In this document: positions 21,936-32,992 of the stretch, piece by piece
Layout: each line of letters starts with the position of its first letter
How positions within the stretch are numbered: position 1 is the first letter of the stretch
Assembly (NCBI RefSeq): GCF_947507565.1
Contig: NC_089190.1
Span: forward strand, 434,001 to 498,000
Source: Oscarella lobularis
Lineage: Eukaryota; Porifera; Homoscleromorpha; Homosclerophorida; Oscarellidae
DNA length: 64,000 nt
Direction of reading: 5' to 3'
Translations under genes and position numbers: made by a program
Notes under the pieces: generated by a model
Seen by the model: only the letters and a program-made list of their open reading frames with translations
Told to the model about the DNA's origin: nothing
Database searches by the model: none

Positions 21936-24669
21936 ATGGGGAAAAGAAAGTTCACGCTAGGAAGAGGCCGAAAAAATTCGGAGCGGAAAAGACAGTACGC
22001 CAAACGCGCAAAGATGGAGGCGCCTCCTGTACGCTTATAATGATGGTTCGTACTTATTTATACGTTTTTCGTTCTCATAGACATCATTGAAAACAATTAG
22101 AAATTCTATAACACTTCCAAGTGAAAACTGGGTGGTTTCATGGCGGCGTGAACAACTAATGATCTGCCAAATTCATCAACAAATTGACCAGCCAGTCGTG
22201 GCTAAAAGCCTGACCATTTCTCTGGACCTAAGCTGGAATGTCACTTTTTACAGTCATTCCGTTCCACGAGAGTGTAAGGTGTTTCGAGGCATTCCTGCTA
22301 TTCTCGACGATGAATCAGCGAACAAACTACTCCAGAAAATCAGCACAAGTTGTTTGTGCACAGAGAATGACGATGATGGTTTTGTGGATTTAGCCGAATC
22401 TAAAAAGGGCCAGTTTAAGTCGTCTGATAGAAAAACTGTAGTGGCATACTTGGAATCTATCCCGTTTAGAAGAGAAGGCGATGCCAAGAAAATGACAGTA
22501 AGGACGTCGTCTTGTTCTATCATTGTTGAAGGCGGAAGGTGTGAAAACTGCCACAATCATCGCAATACTCTGCGCAAGGCCTTGCAGCGTTGAAAAGAGA
22601 AGCAGACAGCGTCACCAAGTAGCAAAGTGGACACTGGAAGCCATACTAACTTGAGGTACTTACCAACCCCTCAGAGGAGTCTCAGATACAAAGCGCTACA
22701 ATTACGCGCGACCACAGCAGAAAAACAGCTAAAAAAGTTACTTGCAAGCCACACGGAAAAGAACGGTATATCAGTCAAAAATGACTTGCACGCGGACCTG
22801 GCTTCAATCATGGAGGAAATGACTGGTAATGTGAGGGAAAATGACGATCCGCAATCGATAAAAAGAATTTTCTGGAAGCAGCAGCTTCAAGCTGTAAAAG
22901 TTAAAGATTCTCGGCAAATTCGCTGGCATCCGACAATGATTAAGTTATGCTTGCACTTGAAGTACAAGTCATCTGGCGCGTATCAGTCGCTACGAAATTT
23001 GTTGTCCTTCGACTGCCTTCAGAGAGAACACTCTACGACTACACTCACGTATTCGAGAGCGAACCAGGTTTTAGTACGGCCGTGAACGAGCAATGAATAA
23101 TGGAAGGTGATATCAAGAAAGAAAAGGATCGATACGTGGCTTTAAGTTTCGATTAGATGAAAATTCCTCAAAATTTAGTTTCTGATAATAACACCTTATC
23201 TCTGGTTTGATTTATGGATCTTGGGATGTAAACAAGGCACTTGAAAAACTGGAGAAGCCCTGCAGTGAATATGTCAACGACACCCTTGAAGACATGGCAA
23301 CACACATGCTAAGTTTCATGGTAAAAGGTATCTTCACAAGTCTGGAATTTCCATATGCACACTTCCCTACAAAGGGTGTAAAAGCAGAGGAACTTCATCC
23401 TCTTGTGTGGAAAGCAATTATGAATTTGGAGTCGTGCGGGTTTAAATATCTGGTTGTTACTGGTGACGGCGCCAGTTGTAACAGAAAATTCTTCAGAATG
23501 CATGGCAAAAAGGACGACGGCATAGTGTACAAAGCAACAAACCCCTACGCCGAAGATAACAGAGAAATACATCTCATGTCCGACGTCCCACATTTAATAA
23601 AAACCACGCGGAAATGCTGGTCTAATTCATTTGCTCACAGTGGCTCCAGAGCTTTATGGGTAACAGGAGTTAAATTAATTAATGAATAGGCAACGCAGAC
23701 ATAATGTGGATGTTTTTTATATTTCAGAAAAATGGACAACATATAAGATGGAGGCATCTCACGGAACTACACGAAAAATGTCACTCCTCATCTGCTCTAA
23801 TGTAACTACCAAAGGTTAGACACGAACATCTTCACCTCACGGCATTTTCTCGTATGAGGGTTATCTCGCCACGCAGGTTAAAATTTTTTGTTGCGAAGAA
23901 TAAGTGCACCAGATAAACATGTTTTATTAGGTATTCAGTTCAGCGCTCCGTCACTTTGAGGTGGCGGGAACCGAGGAGACCGCCAAATTTGTTCAAATCT
24001 TTGACACGTTCTTTGATTGCATGAACGTGCGCGGCACTACAGAAGGCCGTCATCGTCTCAAACCATCTCTTCTGCCATATTACAGTTCTGAAGATCCAAG
24101 ATTTAAAGTACCAATGTGCTTTCAAAACTATAAATTGATTAAGTAATGCAAGGAATGATTTTCGTGGCTAACCGAGACGTTTTTGGGGTATCTCAAAGAA
24201 TGGAAGGAAGAGGTGAACGAGCGGCAAGGCTACACGAAAGCACAGAAGCAGACGATGACTCTTTCCCTTGAAACGCTAGAAGGGCTAGAAATGACATGTG
24301 TGAATTATTCGTTTGCTCTATATAATGTATGCGGCAGAAGTATGCTGTTTAGTTCTGTCATTCGTTGAAGTTGGATCAAAATTGCTTCAAATGGAGGGAA
24401 TTGAGTACCTGCTTAGCGCAACGTTTTCACAGGACTCATTGGAGGCATTTTTTGGAAAGATGAGATACAGAGGAGGAGCGAATACAAACCCGTCTGTACA
24501 TTACCTCAGCAGTTCTACGTCTGTTCGCCTAAAGAGATCGTTGGCTCTCAATCCGGTGAGAGGGAACGTTTGCGGAGCCGCTCTCGAGCAAACGACTGAC
24601 GGCAACAGCAGGCCTATGCCTAAGCGTCCACGAACTGCAAAGAAGCTGGTATATTTTGCCAAAACCTGA
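21936..24669 (+). pseudogene. P-element-type transposase, copy B, most complete copy
   Basis: A short basic first exon may start at 21936 (MGKRKFTLGRGRKNSERKRQ). Then in order: DLSWNVTFYSHSVPRECKVF and ISTSCLCTENDDDGFVDLAE with a Cys pair CENCHNHRNTLRKALQR (22087-22593); a leucine-rich helix and RWHPTMIKLCLHLKYKSSGA (22627-23085); the RNase H-like core ATHMLSFMVKGIFTSLEFPY, LVVTGDGASCNRKFFRMHGK, HLMSDVPHLIKTTRKCW (23207-23689); GTEETAKFVQIFDTFFDCMN and FLGYLKEWKEEVNERQGYTK (23961-24310); and SATFSQDSLEAFFGKMRYRG..ALNPVRGN (24400-24570). The Asp in VTGDGAS and in SDVPHL are the expected catalytic-region acidic residues. Frameshifts, or short introns, separate the blocks. Its 3' end faces the minus-strand second gene only about 20-30 bp away. 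Confidence 0.75.
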
Positions 24670-24688
24670 TATTTTATTACAGAAAGAG

Positions 24689-25352
24689 TCACTTCTGCTT
24701 TTCCATCAGTGATTTCCGGAGTGACGTTGACTTTGTCTTATGTCTGTGGCTGCTCTTGTATAAGTCCATCCAGTGTCCGGCAAACGAAAACACGCGTATT
24801 GTCAACCACAGTTTTACAATACCTTCTAACCGCTCTGCCGACAATGCGTTATCAATGGCATGTTCGACGACTGCCAAACGTCACAAAACGTCGGCGTGTT
24901 TACAAGCAAAAGTGACAAGGGTTTTCTTTTTGTCTTCATCCTTTTCCCGTGATAGCATTTCCCCACGTAACCTTTCACGGCTTGCCAACTCAATATCACA
25001 AACGAGCAAATAGACATCATCACTGACTTCAAAGAGGCCGCATCGGTTCTGAGATTTGATCCAAGATCTTGTGTACTGCAGGAAAGATTCTCCGTCACCC
25101 TTGACGGCAAACGTAGACAAGCAGTCAACAAAAGAGGGCAGCTTTTCCTGATTCCATTTTTTGATACCGCCTAAGTAATGCATGTGGAACGTAGCCAGCT
25201 GCGTATCTGATGATATTTTCTTCTTCGGGTGAAAGCCTTTGCTTCCTAAGAGGTAATTCTGCAGATTTGCTCTCACTTTCAACGGTTGACTGTAAAAGAT
25301 CTTTAAACGCCCTTTCGTTTACGTATTCCTGAACTATGCAATCCAGTTTGGC
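24689..25352 (-). pseudogene. Second gene convergent with P-type transposase, copy B
   Basis: Minus-strand blocks: KLDCIVQEYVNERAFKDLLQ and EENIIRYAAGYVPHALLRRY (25140-25350), then VDCLSTFAVKGDGESFLQYT and NRCGLFEVSDDVYLLVCDIE (24881-25135), then AIDNALSAERLEGIVKLWLT-IRVFSFAGHWMDLYKSSH ending STSLRKSLMEKQK-stop (24689-24860). They align block by block with the minus gene at 11783-12719. The N-terminal part is cut off at 25353 by the RecQ-bearing element. The KSTSLRK basic tail is reminiscent of a recurrent C-terminus in unnamed invertebrate TE proteins (memory only). Function unknown; possibly a regulator or accessory DNA-binding subunit of the P-type element. Confidence 0.6.
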
Positions 25353-25540
25353 TAGCCTCGCGTTGCCAGGCCCTTCTCCCTGATCTCCCGTATAAACACG
25401 GGAGGGGAGAAGGGCCTGGTACCACTGGTCTGCGTCATAGGTCACGAGGACCACCCTGTTGTGGGTGCGGTCCATCGTCTTCTAATGCAATTACACACCT
25501 CGTCGCGCACGCAGGTGAAAGGAGCGCGTCATTCGAAACA

Positions 25541-25875
25541 ATGTGCTCAGCGGCCGCGTTGCAGATCCTAAAATCCATTTTCGGTTTCGATGGGTTCTTG
25601 CCGGGACAAATAGAAGCCATTTCGGCTGTTATGGATGGCGAAGATGACGTCGTGCGTCTTCCCACTAACGGGGGGAAGTCCGTCTGCTTCCTGATGCCTC
25701 CTCTGCTTCGCGGACCAGCGTTCTGCGCTGTCGTGGTCAGTCCACTGAAGGCGCTCATGGAGGAGCAGGTATTTCACCTAAAAGTAGTAAATATGATCAA
25801 GCACGAAGCTATACTACTTTTGCTTAGGTGGAAAAACTTCTTGCAAAGGGACTCGGTGCAACACTGCTAGCTCGA
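25541..25875 (+). pseudogene. RecQ-type SF2 helicase, N-terminal fragment with one 59-nt intron
   Basis: Starting MCSAAALQILKSIFGFDGFL, the protein has the RecQ zero motif (FGFDGFLPGQIEAISAVMDG), a Walker A variant LPTNGGKS (usual LPTGGGKS; Gly to Asn), and motif Ia (VVVSPLKALMEEQ). An intron at 25769-25827 (CAG/gtattt..gcttag/GTG) joins MEEQ in frame to VEKLLAKGLGATLLA, which is the expected continuation. The frame is lost near 25870, where a minus-strand Tc1-like fragment begins, so DEAH and later motifs are absent. RecQ enzymes unwind DNA 3'-5' with ATP; inside the inverted repeats this one is likely a transposon protein. Confidence 0.75.
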
Positions 25876-26215
25876 TCGAAGTCATCAGGATTTATCCGTA
25901 TTCGAGATTTGTGATATCTAACTCGCTTTTTAGGTGAACGTTTAATCCGTCCCTTTTCTGTGAATTCCTTATGATAACGTCTGAGTCTTCGGATGCTATA
26001 GCCAGTTGCTGCCTGCAATCTCTCCTCAATTTTTTTTGACTCCTATTTTCTTTTTCCGTAGCGTGTCTCCTCTTCCAGCCACTTTCGAACTCTCTCGATG
26101 AGCTGTTTCTCCCGGGAAGTCGCTCGAACGCCTCTACGAGACATAGACAGCTTCTTTCTCGAGTACGTGCGCTTCTTTCTCGAGTACGCGCGCTAATAGA
26201 CATGGCGACTATGGC
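25824..26215 (-). pseudogene. Tc1/IS630-type transposase, HTH N-terminal fragment
   Basis: From the ATG near 26203: MSRRGVRATSREKQLIERVR-KWLEEETRYGKRK, a stop, then ESKKIEERLQAATGYSIRRL-RRYHKEFTEKGRIKRSPKKR and INPDDFDR. This is the DNA-binding half (HTH, then the SP.KKR..DDFD linker) of a Tc1/IS630-type transposase. Catalytic sequence is missing: the fragment ends at the RecQ breakpoint. One stop codon (near 26041) inactivates it. Confidence 0.55.
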
Positions 26216-26845
26216 GGCCAACTACTGCTAGAAAGCCGATGAAAAAACTCTCGCATGGTGAATTTCGGCCACGCTGAAGCCAAACAAGAGTGGAAGCACG
26301 GTCGGAGGAAAATTATAACGAACTGGGAAACTTCTGCGTACGTTGACTCCTCTTCCTAATTGACGGGTATGTAAACAATTACGCGCTCATCTAATAAAAA
26401 CATCCCGAGGCAAACTGAAGCTGGACAGACAGTAAACCTTTAGAGGTTGAACCAACAAATGGAAGAAAAATGTTGCAAGGCTACTTTTTAGCCTTAAACA
26501 TTTCTTAAAGCGAAAGGGTTAAGAAAGCCATGGTTGAGAAATTCACTACTGAGCTAATGTTTCAATATCCGACGTTGATTCTTTAATAACTCTTCTCGAC
26601 AGCCTTTATATTTGCCCTGGAAACAGCGATGCGGCCTACGTTTAGCTTTGCAAATGGAGCAAAGGCGTCCTGAAAAACACGCCGATGACGGTCATTGCCT
26701 ATCTCGACAGTCACAGTTCTAAAGACCTTCTCTGGTGACCATTACCGAGAAACTGTCCGGAAAACTGACTGTCATCTAGTAATATCATCTTCCAAACGGA
26801 GATGTTGAGCATGCTCGTCGTACTGGTCGGCTTTGCGGGTGATGG

Positions 26846-27160
26846 TCAGACGCAAGATAACACATCGCACAAGAAGCTATTATTTAATTTCTTGCCATTC
26901 TCTTTGCTTTCAGGGTCACATTCCATTGAAATTTGAGTTTCAATTGATGGATTACATTGCGGCTCATCCATCGAAAGGCATTTTCGCTTCATATCCGTAT
27001 AGAAGTATGCTCTTTTAAGGTCTTTTTGAAGGTTCTTGCGCCTGCTGGCTGGAAACGCGGATCCAACAAGATTAGACACCTCTTTGGTGCTGATTGGAAG
27101 ATCAAGCCGGTTGAAAACAGCTTGCCGAACCTTCGCAACCGGCACACAATCATCTGGATT
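26846..27160 (-). CDS. Winged-helix (RFX-like) small protein inside the RecQ element
   Basis: The minus frame reads PDDCVPVAKVRQAVFNRLDL, PISTKEVSNLVGSAFPASRR, KNLQKDLKRAYFYTDMKRK. The 'K..VSNLV..AFP..RRK......YFY' pattern resembles the recognition helix and wing of RFX-type winged-helix domains. A Ser/Asn/Lys-rich tail ends at 26846. No ATG is seen at the N-terminus, so an upstream exon or a non-intact start is likely. Its place between the two TIRs and opposite to RecQ suggests it belongs to the element, possibly as DNA-binding protein. Domain assignment is tentative. Confidence 0.4.
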   Translation of the reverse strand, partial: NPDDCVPVAKVRQAVFNRLDLPISTKEVSNLVGSAFPASRRKNLQKDLKRAYFYTDMKRKCLSMDEPQCNPSIETQISMECDPESKENGKKLNNSFLCDVLSCV

Positions 27161-27470
27161 GCCCTAAACATACTCCGTGCGCAACCTACGTACTAATACG
27201 TTACAAGTCAAGCAGTTGCGGATCATTAGTAGGTGTACCAAGCGCATCGCTCCTCTAGCGAAAACGAAGTATCCGAAGCCATGGTTGGGAGGGACAGTAA
27301 TGTTGTGGGCCAATGATACGCGAGGTGTGTAATTGCATTAAATGACGATGAACCGCATCCACGAAAGAGTGGTCCTCGTGACCTATGACGCAGACCAGCA
27401 GTACCAGGCCCTTCTCCCCTCCCGTGTCTATACGGGAGATAAGGGAGAAGGGCCTGGCAACGCGAGGTTA

Positions 27471-28600
27471 TACCAGCGCATTAAGAGAATCATCCTTAGC
27501 TCGTAGCTCAGCAAAGGGATTTTCTATGTCAGCAGTAGCGTGGTAAGGCAAAACACCAGCGTGCCTAAAGCAGTTCACAATCGTCTGAGCCATCACTGAA
27601 GCCCAAGCTAGTTTTGCCCATCTTATCCGCCGTAAGGATATTTACCGACTTTGCTATTTCAGCAGCTGACTTGTCGGGGTCATTAATCTGAGCCACAACG
27701 TGTTTGAGCAAAAGCGATTTGTAGTGATATTTAAAGTTTCTGATTATCCCTGCCTCAAGCGGTTGTAGCCTCGACGTGGTATTTTTTGTCAAAAAAAGAC
27801 GGCTATATTAGAGAAGAGGCCTTTTAAAAAAGCTTGATGGGAGGAGACTTTGTCTAAAAGCAGCACATTTTTTTTGACCACAACGAACCATTTTGCTCTT
27901 TAGTTTCTTCAGAATTATTTCCATTAGCGATGAATTCATCCAGTCTTTCTTGTTGCTGTAATGGGGAATTTCAGCAGGAATTTGGGGATCTTTTAATTCT
28001 TTGAAGTACCTTGGTCGTGCGAACTGACCGAGGACGTTCGGCAGTTTCTTTTCGCAGACTGCATTGGCAAATGAAGCTGCCGTTACGCGTTCCGTCGCCT
28101 TCCCTCCGTGACATTTCTTAGCATTTTTTTGCCAGACTTCTTTTTGGCAGAGCCCTGTAGAATAACCCCGTTTTGTCAGTGTTCCAGATGTCCTTTGTCT
28201 CGTATCCTCGAAGAAGACTTGGCAGTCTTTTGTGCCAACTTCTGACAATTTCTTCTGAAACGCCTCCGGCTTCACCGCTGACAACAAATTGTTCCTGTAA
28301 TAGGAACGACCCTTTCTCGTTCCATGGTGTACCAACGGTAATCTGCTTCATTAACGTCGTTCATGCTACCTTCGCGGCGTCGTTTTTGATCGAGTCCAGC
28401 GTTGGCTTCAAAATCACTATGAATGGTTTCCTTTTCCTTGAGAATTTACTGTATTTGCGTACGCCCACACTTGAACAACTCCGCGATCTTCCGGGAGCAA
28501 GCTTCTGGGTTCCTTTGGGCGTACTCGATGACTCCTACTCGTTGCTTGAGGATAAGCTCTTGTCGCTTTCCTTCGACATTTCGGATCGAGCGTTAGCGCG
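27471..28600 (-). pseudogene. pogo/Tigger-type transposase 1
   Basis: Minus-strand blocks from N to C: a CENP-B type HTH (RQELILKQRVGVIEYAQRNP, EACSRKIAELFKCGRTQIQ, then a stop) at 28450-28580; VRSWHKRLPSLLRGYETKDI-WNTDKTGLFYRALPKRSLAKK at 28120-28240, including the first catalytic Asp (NTDKTG, usual NADETG); LLLDKVSSHQ (second Asp) near 27860; KNTTSRLQPLEAGIIRNFKY at 27735-27790; and CFRHAGVLPYHATADIENPF near 27520-27570. The C-terminus is cut by the right end of the RecQ element at 27470. Stops and at least two frameshifts are present. Confidence 0.7.
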
Positions 28601-30370
28601 CTTACCTGTAATGGTACATGAATCGCTTGGATATTTTTGTTTAGAAATGTCAGCAGCGACTTTCACTTCCTCCAAAAATTTGTCTTGAGTCCAGTAGTCG
28701 TCCCTGTTTACGCCAACTTCAAGCGCCTTTCTTGCCTGCTGCTCGTCATTTCAGTCAGACATCCTCCAAACTCTTTGATAAAATCCGACACCACATTCGA
28801 TGTACCTCTTTCCTATACAAACAAGTAAGTAAAAAAGTGTAAAGTCAATGCGTAACTTTGCTATTTCGTACCTTTGGTTTCAGTAGCACTTGATCTTCTT
28901 GGGCCCGTACTGCCGGTTGATCGTCGTTAGCCGGAAATAATGACTCATTGTGGTACATAGTCACCAGATTCTTTGTCGCAGTTTGATCAGCTATACAGTA
29001 ACGCTATCCCTTTCTAATGATTTTATTTTTGATTGATTATTCTCTGCACCTAGAAAATAGGCGACATCTTCTAATCGACCTGAAGGCAAAGGCGGTGGTT
29101 AGTGTGTTGACTGCAACAACATAAGGGTGTTGCAGAACTCGGTTCTTGCAGCAATGTTCTATTCTTTAAAAATAAAAATTAATTTTTGTAACTTAGGGCA
29201 GGCAAGGAAAGAAAGAATGCAACCTTTCATGTCTATCCATGTAGACTCCTTTCTGACCGCACCGTTTTCGATAAAACCTAACCAATGAATAAAGCGAAGA
29301 GCTGTGCGAGTTGATATTGAATGCGGGAAAATTCACCGACGCCAGGAGTTCTCTATTGATAAAAGACGAAAAATCTGTCGCCGTCATGTTGGGCTGCCCG
29401 AACAAATGCATTTTATTTTGCCCATTCTGCCGCTTTGAGCTGGCACTCCTCGTCGTCGATTACCGAAAACTCAGAATTCCTTTTTGCGAACGAAGTAAGC
29501 AGAACGGAAATCATCTTCTCGTCTTCGACTGACCGACTTTTAGCCTAGCCGGACACTGCAGACCAGATTTCGTTAAAAGCATTGGTCTCTGCTCCTTCGC
29601 CATCAGATGTGTCTGACGACTCTTCGCTTCCCAAATCCAACGATTCTCCGTCCGAATCTGGCTGACACGGCTCCGCTGCCTGACAAATTGACGGCCTCAG
29701 CAGGATTTTTATTGGCCCGTCGTCGACGTCGACAGGCGGAACAAGCGGTTCATCAGCTAATTAGCCACGCGGCAAGATCGCCTCAGATAAGAAGTTAAAA
29801 CGCTTTACTTACTGGTGCCTGCGTGCCTCTCCCGAAGTCTCTTTCCCCGATTCTTGCAAAGAGCTTGAGAAAGCGTTTTGAGCGGCTTGGAAACATCGCG
29901 AAATAAAGATCAAACAGAATGGAGGGTTCAATTGTGAGGTAACAATAACTAGCAACACCTACTGCTATACGAAGTCTCGTTTATAAGTATAGATGCCATG
30001 CGTCCTTTCATTTCGCAATCAGTGTCACTCACAGAAGAAAACACATTACCCCAATTTTTTCGTCAGACGAAACAAATGAATTCATTTATGCTGCGACGGG
30101 ATAGCTAACCTAATTGTTGCAGCTATTATGCAGCGTGTAGGTGGTTTTAGTTAGTAGGCAAATAAGAGTTTAGTTTACTTCGCGCGGTTTCATGAGCTTT
30201 CCACACTGCAGACAGAAATTACTTTCTTCATACTTGCGCTACACAGTAGATAATTACCATGGAGTAGACGTATAAGGCATTATAATGTCATTTGGCATCT
30301 TCGTAGCAATCAAAGTTCCTTATATAATGGCACGTGATTGCGAGTCAATCAGGAGCACTCATTAGAGTAG
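28601..30370. other. No recognised gene; scattered unassigned frames
   Basis: Plus frames at 29311-29532 (MILNAGKFTDARSSLLIKDE.., containing a CPFC) and 29607-29798 (Ser/Pro-rich then Arg-rich) are not recognised and have no homologous copy in the window. The rest is AT-rich without visible repeats. Confidence 0.3.
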
Positions 30371-30374
30371 TATA

Positions 30375-31745
30375 TCTCTGTTATTCCGTGAAATCCTCGA
30401 GTCCAGCTAGAACCGTCTGCATGACTCGCTGAAACATGGCAGGAGCTTTGCAAAGTCCAAAAGGCATTATTGCTACTTTGAACTCGTATAGTCCAGATTG
30501 TGTTATAAACGCCGCTTTAGCCCTGGAACCGGTAGACATCCATCCGTACTTGTAATGATCCGAAGGCGGCATTAAGGCACGTGAAGAAATTCAATCCTCA
30601 AAGCTTGTCGATAAGATCCTCATTTCGTGGAAGTGGGAGAACATTTTTGCGAGTAACGGCGTTCAATGTTCTGTATTCAACATGTAACCAATAGGAGCCG
30701 TTGGATTTCTTTACTAAAACGATTGAACTTGCTTATCGACTGGAAGAAGGACGAATCATTTCGCGCTCTTGCATGCTCAAAACCATGCGAGCAATCTCGG
30801 GAGGAAGGGCGAACGTTTTCCGTCTAGCCCACTGATAAATCGGACGCTTGCCTTCCGTATCGATGACGTGCTCGGTGTAACGCAATTTTATCGAGGTCAG
30901 AATCGTCGATAGAGAAAAGATCGCTGAAGCGATCGACGAACACTCTCATGAAATCTTCCTCTTTTGTCCACGCCCCTCGCGCGACTTTCAGGTCGTCGAT
31001 TTTTTGAAAAAAGCGTCTCTCATTTCGTGTCTTTCAAACTTACTGAGGGCTTCCGTGGTTTTAGTCAGCAACACCTGAGCTTTTCCACTTTTATCAGAAA
31101 ACCGCAACGTATCCTCGGTTGAGAACCCTAATTTCTCCGTCAGCTGAGTCTCCTAGGGTTCGAAGAGCGCAACGGGTTGTCCTTCGACGAAGGTAACGCT
31201 TTAATTTTGACCCACTCGCATGACGAGGCAAACGTCGACGCGAGAAAATGAGAGATACTTCCGACGAATCACTAGGACGACTCTTCAATTCAACCCCTGG
31301 AGCCAGATTGATTAATTTCAGCTTTAGTATGGCGTCGATGCCCAGAAAACACGTAAGTTCCGCTGCTTTTTGAATAAACATTGGAATGACGGCCTTTTTG
31401 CTGTTGACAGAAACGTTGATTAACCCTTGGTCAGAACTGAAATTTCCTGCCGACTCAAGATTTGCTGACAATTCGAAGCATCGAGCTGATTGAGCATCTC
31501 TTTAGAGATAATGCTGGCCGCGGCGCTGGGGTCCAGAAGAGCTTCGACTTCGACGGAACCGAGCTGAACACAAACGAGAGGTCGTTTCGAGTCCGAATTA
31601 TCCCCGTCTTTGTCTGTTCCTTCTTTAGCATTATCTTGCACAACGGCCATGCGAGGGGAAGAATTCTCGTCGCGACGCTTCGACTTCGTATCGTCCGACT
31701 TCGGGTTTTGATACTACGAAGCATAGTGCCCTATTTAATTAACAG
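30375..31745 (-). pseudogene. Gypsy (Ty3-type) LTR retrotransposon pol remnant
   Basis: On the minus strand: the end of a zinc knuckle (GHYAS near 31720); a retropepsin region (VCVQLGSVEVEALLDPSAAA, the active-site DTGA replaced by DPSA, 31540-31590; CFLGIDAILKLKL near 31340); and RT (KSNGSYWLHVEYRTLNAVTR near 30670-30730, usual V.DYR.LN; then KAAFITQSGLYEFKVAIMPF-GLCKAPAMFQRVMQTVLAGL, 30390-30500). The DPSA change would abolish protease. RT palm YXDD, RNase H, integrase and LTRs are not found, so this is an internal fragment. Confidence 0.7.
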
Positions 31746-32320
31746 CACTGACGCACTTGATGTGTGATTTATTAGTTTAATTATTTCCTTGCGACACCGA
31801 CTTTAAGCGGTTTCCCGAACGCGTCTAGGATCGATCTTCGACTCGAAGTGATTCGTTTTGATCAATTGGCGAAGACGTCTCTTCGCTTTCGACATTTCTC
31901 CTTGACTTCTCGTTCACCGTGTTGCCATTATGCACAGCCTCCCACCGCTTATCGTACGCAAGTGCATTATATAGTGTGCCGTCATAAATTTTATGTTGCC
32001 GCATCTTCACGTAGTCATCACTGCCCTTAGCCTCTATAGCTCGGTCCTACTTAAATACAATGTCTTTCTATTTAGACGATTTTTCTGACGTATTATTAGT
32101 GCCCAGGGGTATTTCATAGTTTGCTCTGTATTTGAAGACATGCATGTGTACGGGTCCTTTTAACTGTTATCCGTTCACGCATACATAACCACGTAAAAAC
32201 TGTACATAAGTGAATGATACTTTTGATTGTGACGTCAAAGCATGACAATCAAAACTCTCGTTTCGGTTTCTCAGCGCATTTATATAACGGAAATAGCACA
32301 GATAAAATTGAAACAGGTGT
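31746..32320. other. No supported gene
   Basis: A short minus frame at 31825-32010 may be the gag tail of the Gypsy copy (acidic, low complexity), but there is no motif to confirm it. The rest is non-coding. Confidence 0.3.
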
Positions 32321-32324
32321 TTCT

Positions 32325-32450
32325 AACGGTACTCGAGATACTACAGTACTCTTGATACTACGGTACTGTAGATACTACGGTACTCTAGTTATTACTGTAC
32401 GGTACTCGAGACACTACGGTACTCGAGATACAACGGTACATCAGATATTA
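32325..32450. repeat. Imperfect short tandem repeat (GGTACTCGAGATACTAC-type)
   Basis: Seven or so 16-20 bp variants of (C/A)GGTACTCGAGATACTAC lie head to tail, with single-base drift. Several contain CTCGAG or GTAC palindromes. Confidence 0.75.
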
Positions 32451-32992
32451 TTACGGCAACATGTAGAAGAGGAGAGTCTTGCCACCGCGTGCTTCTGTAC
32501 GGGTCCTGCGTATGGGTCTCTGACAACATGGCAAAAAACACACAAAGACACTGTCTTTAATTAATAAAAAAAAGCCCAAAAGCAACTTTCTGACGGTACT
32601 TCAAACAAGGTAAAATGTCTTTCTATTAACACCGGCCATGAAATTTGTTTTTGATTGGTTAGACTAGTTTAACCAGCGTCAACTGCGCTGGCGTGGTCTC
32701 TGCGTGCGCTATGTTCGCCAGTATCCACCGTCAGGGGGGTAAGTCGCGAACGCGCGTTAGTGCCACACCCAAATCTTAGAATCGCTTTTTCTTTATCTTT
32801 ATAAGGATAAATTTGGGAACAGCTATGGCGGTAAGTTTCTCTGTTAGTACCAAGTAGGTCTTGCGTGGTTACGTTCTTCTGACGCATCGCTTCTCCGAGA
32901 TCCTGACTTGTCACTTGTCGGCACGCTGCACATACGATTTTCTTACCATTACTTTCCATCATTTAGTATATTTTGCGTGTTCATGGTGTACT

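Larger units (their letters stand above)
25353..27470. mobile_element. Transposon with ~155-bp TIRs ending in hairpins, carrying a RecQ fragment
   Basis: The left end (TAGCCTCGCGTTGCCAGGCC) and the reverse complement of the right end (TAACCTCGCGTTGCCAGGCC) match to about 25504 and 27318 (..CATCGTC..TAATGCAATTACACACCTCG). Each end folds on itself: GGCCCTTCTCCC..GGGAGAAGGGCC. Inside are a plus-strand RecQ helicase fragment, a Tc1-like fragment and a winged-helix-like ORF. No target duplication is seen: the left flank is the P-associated second gene and the right flank is a pogo transposase, so the locus has been rearranged. The termini resemble the 17423 and 41182 elements. RecQ-like helicases are known in Academ-group DNA transposons; assignment to that group is inference. 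Confidence 0.75.

Noticed and set aside
30375-32320. LTRs flanking the Gypsy fragment
   Set aside because: No direct repeats starting TG and ending CA could be seen on either side.
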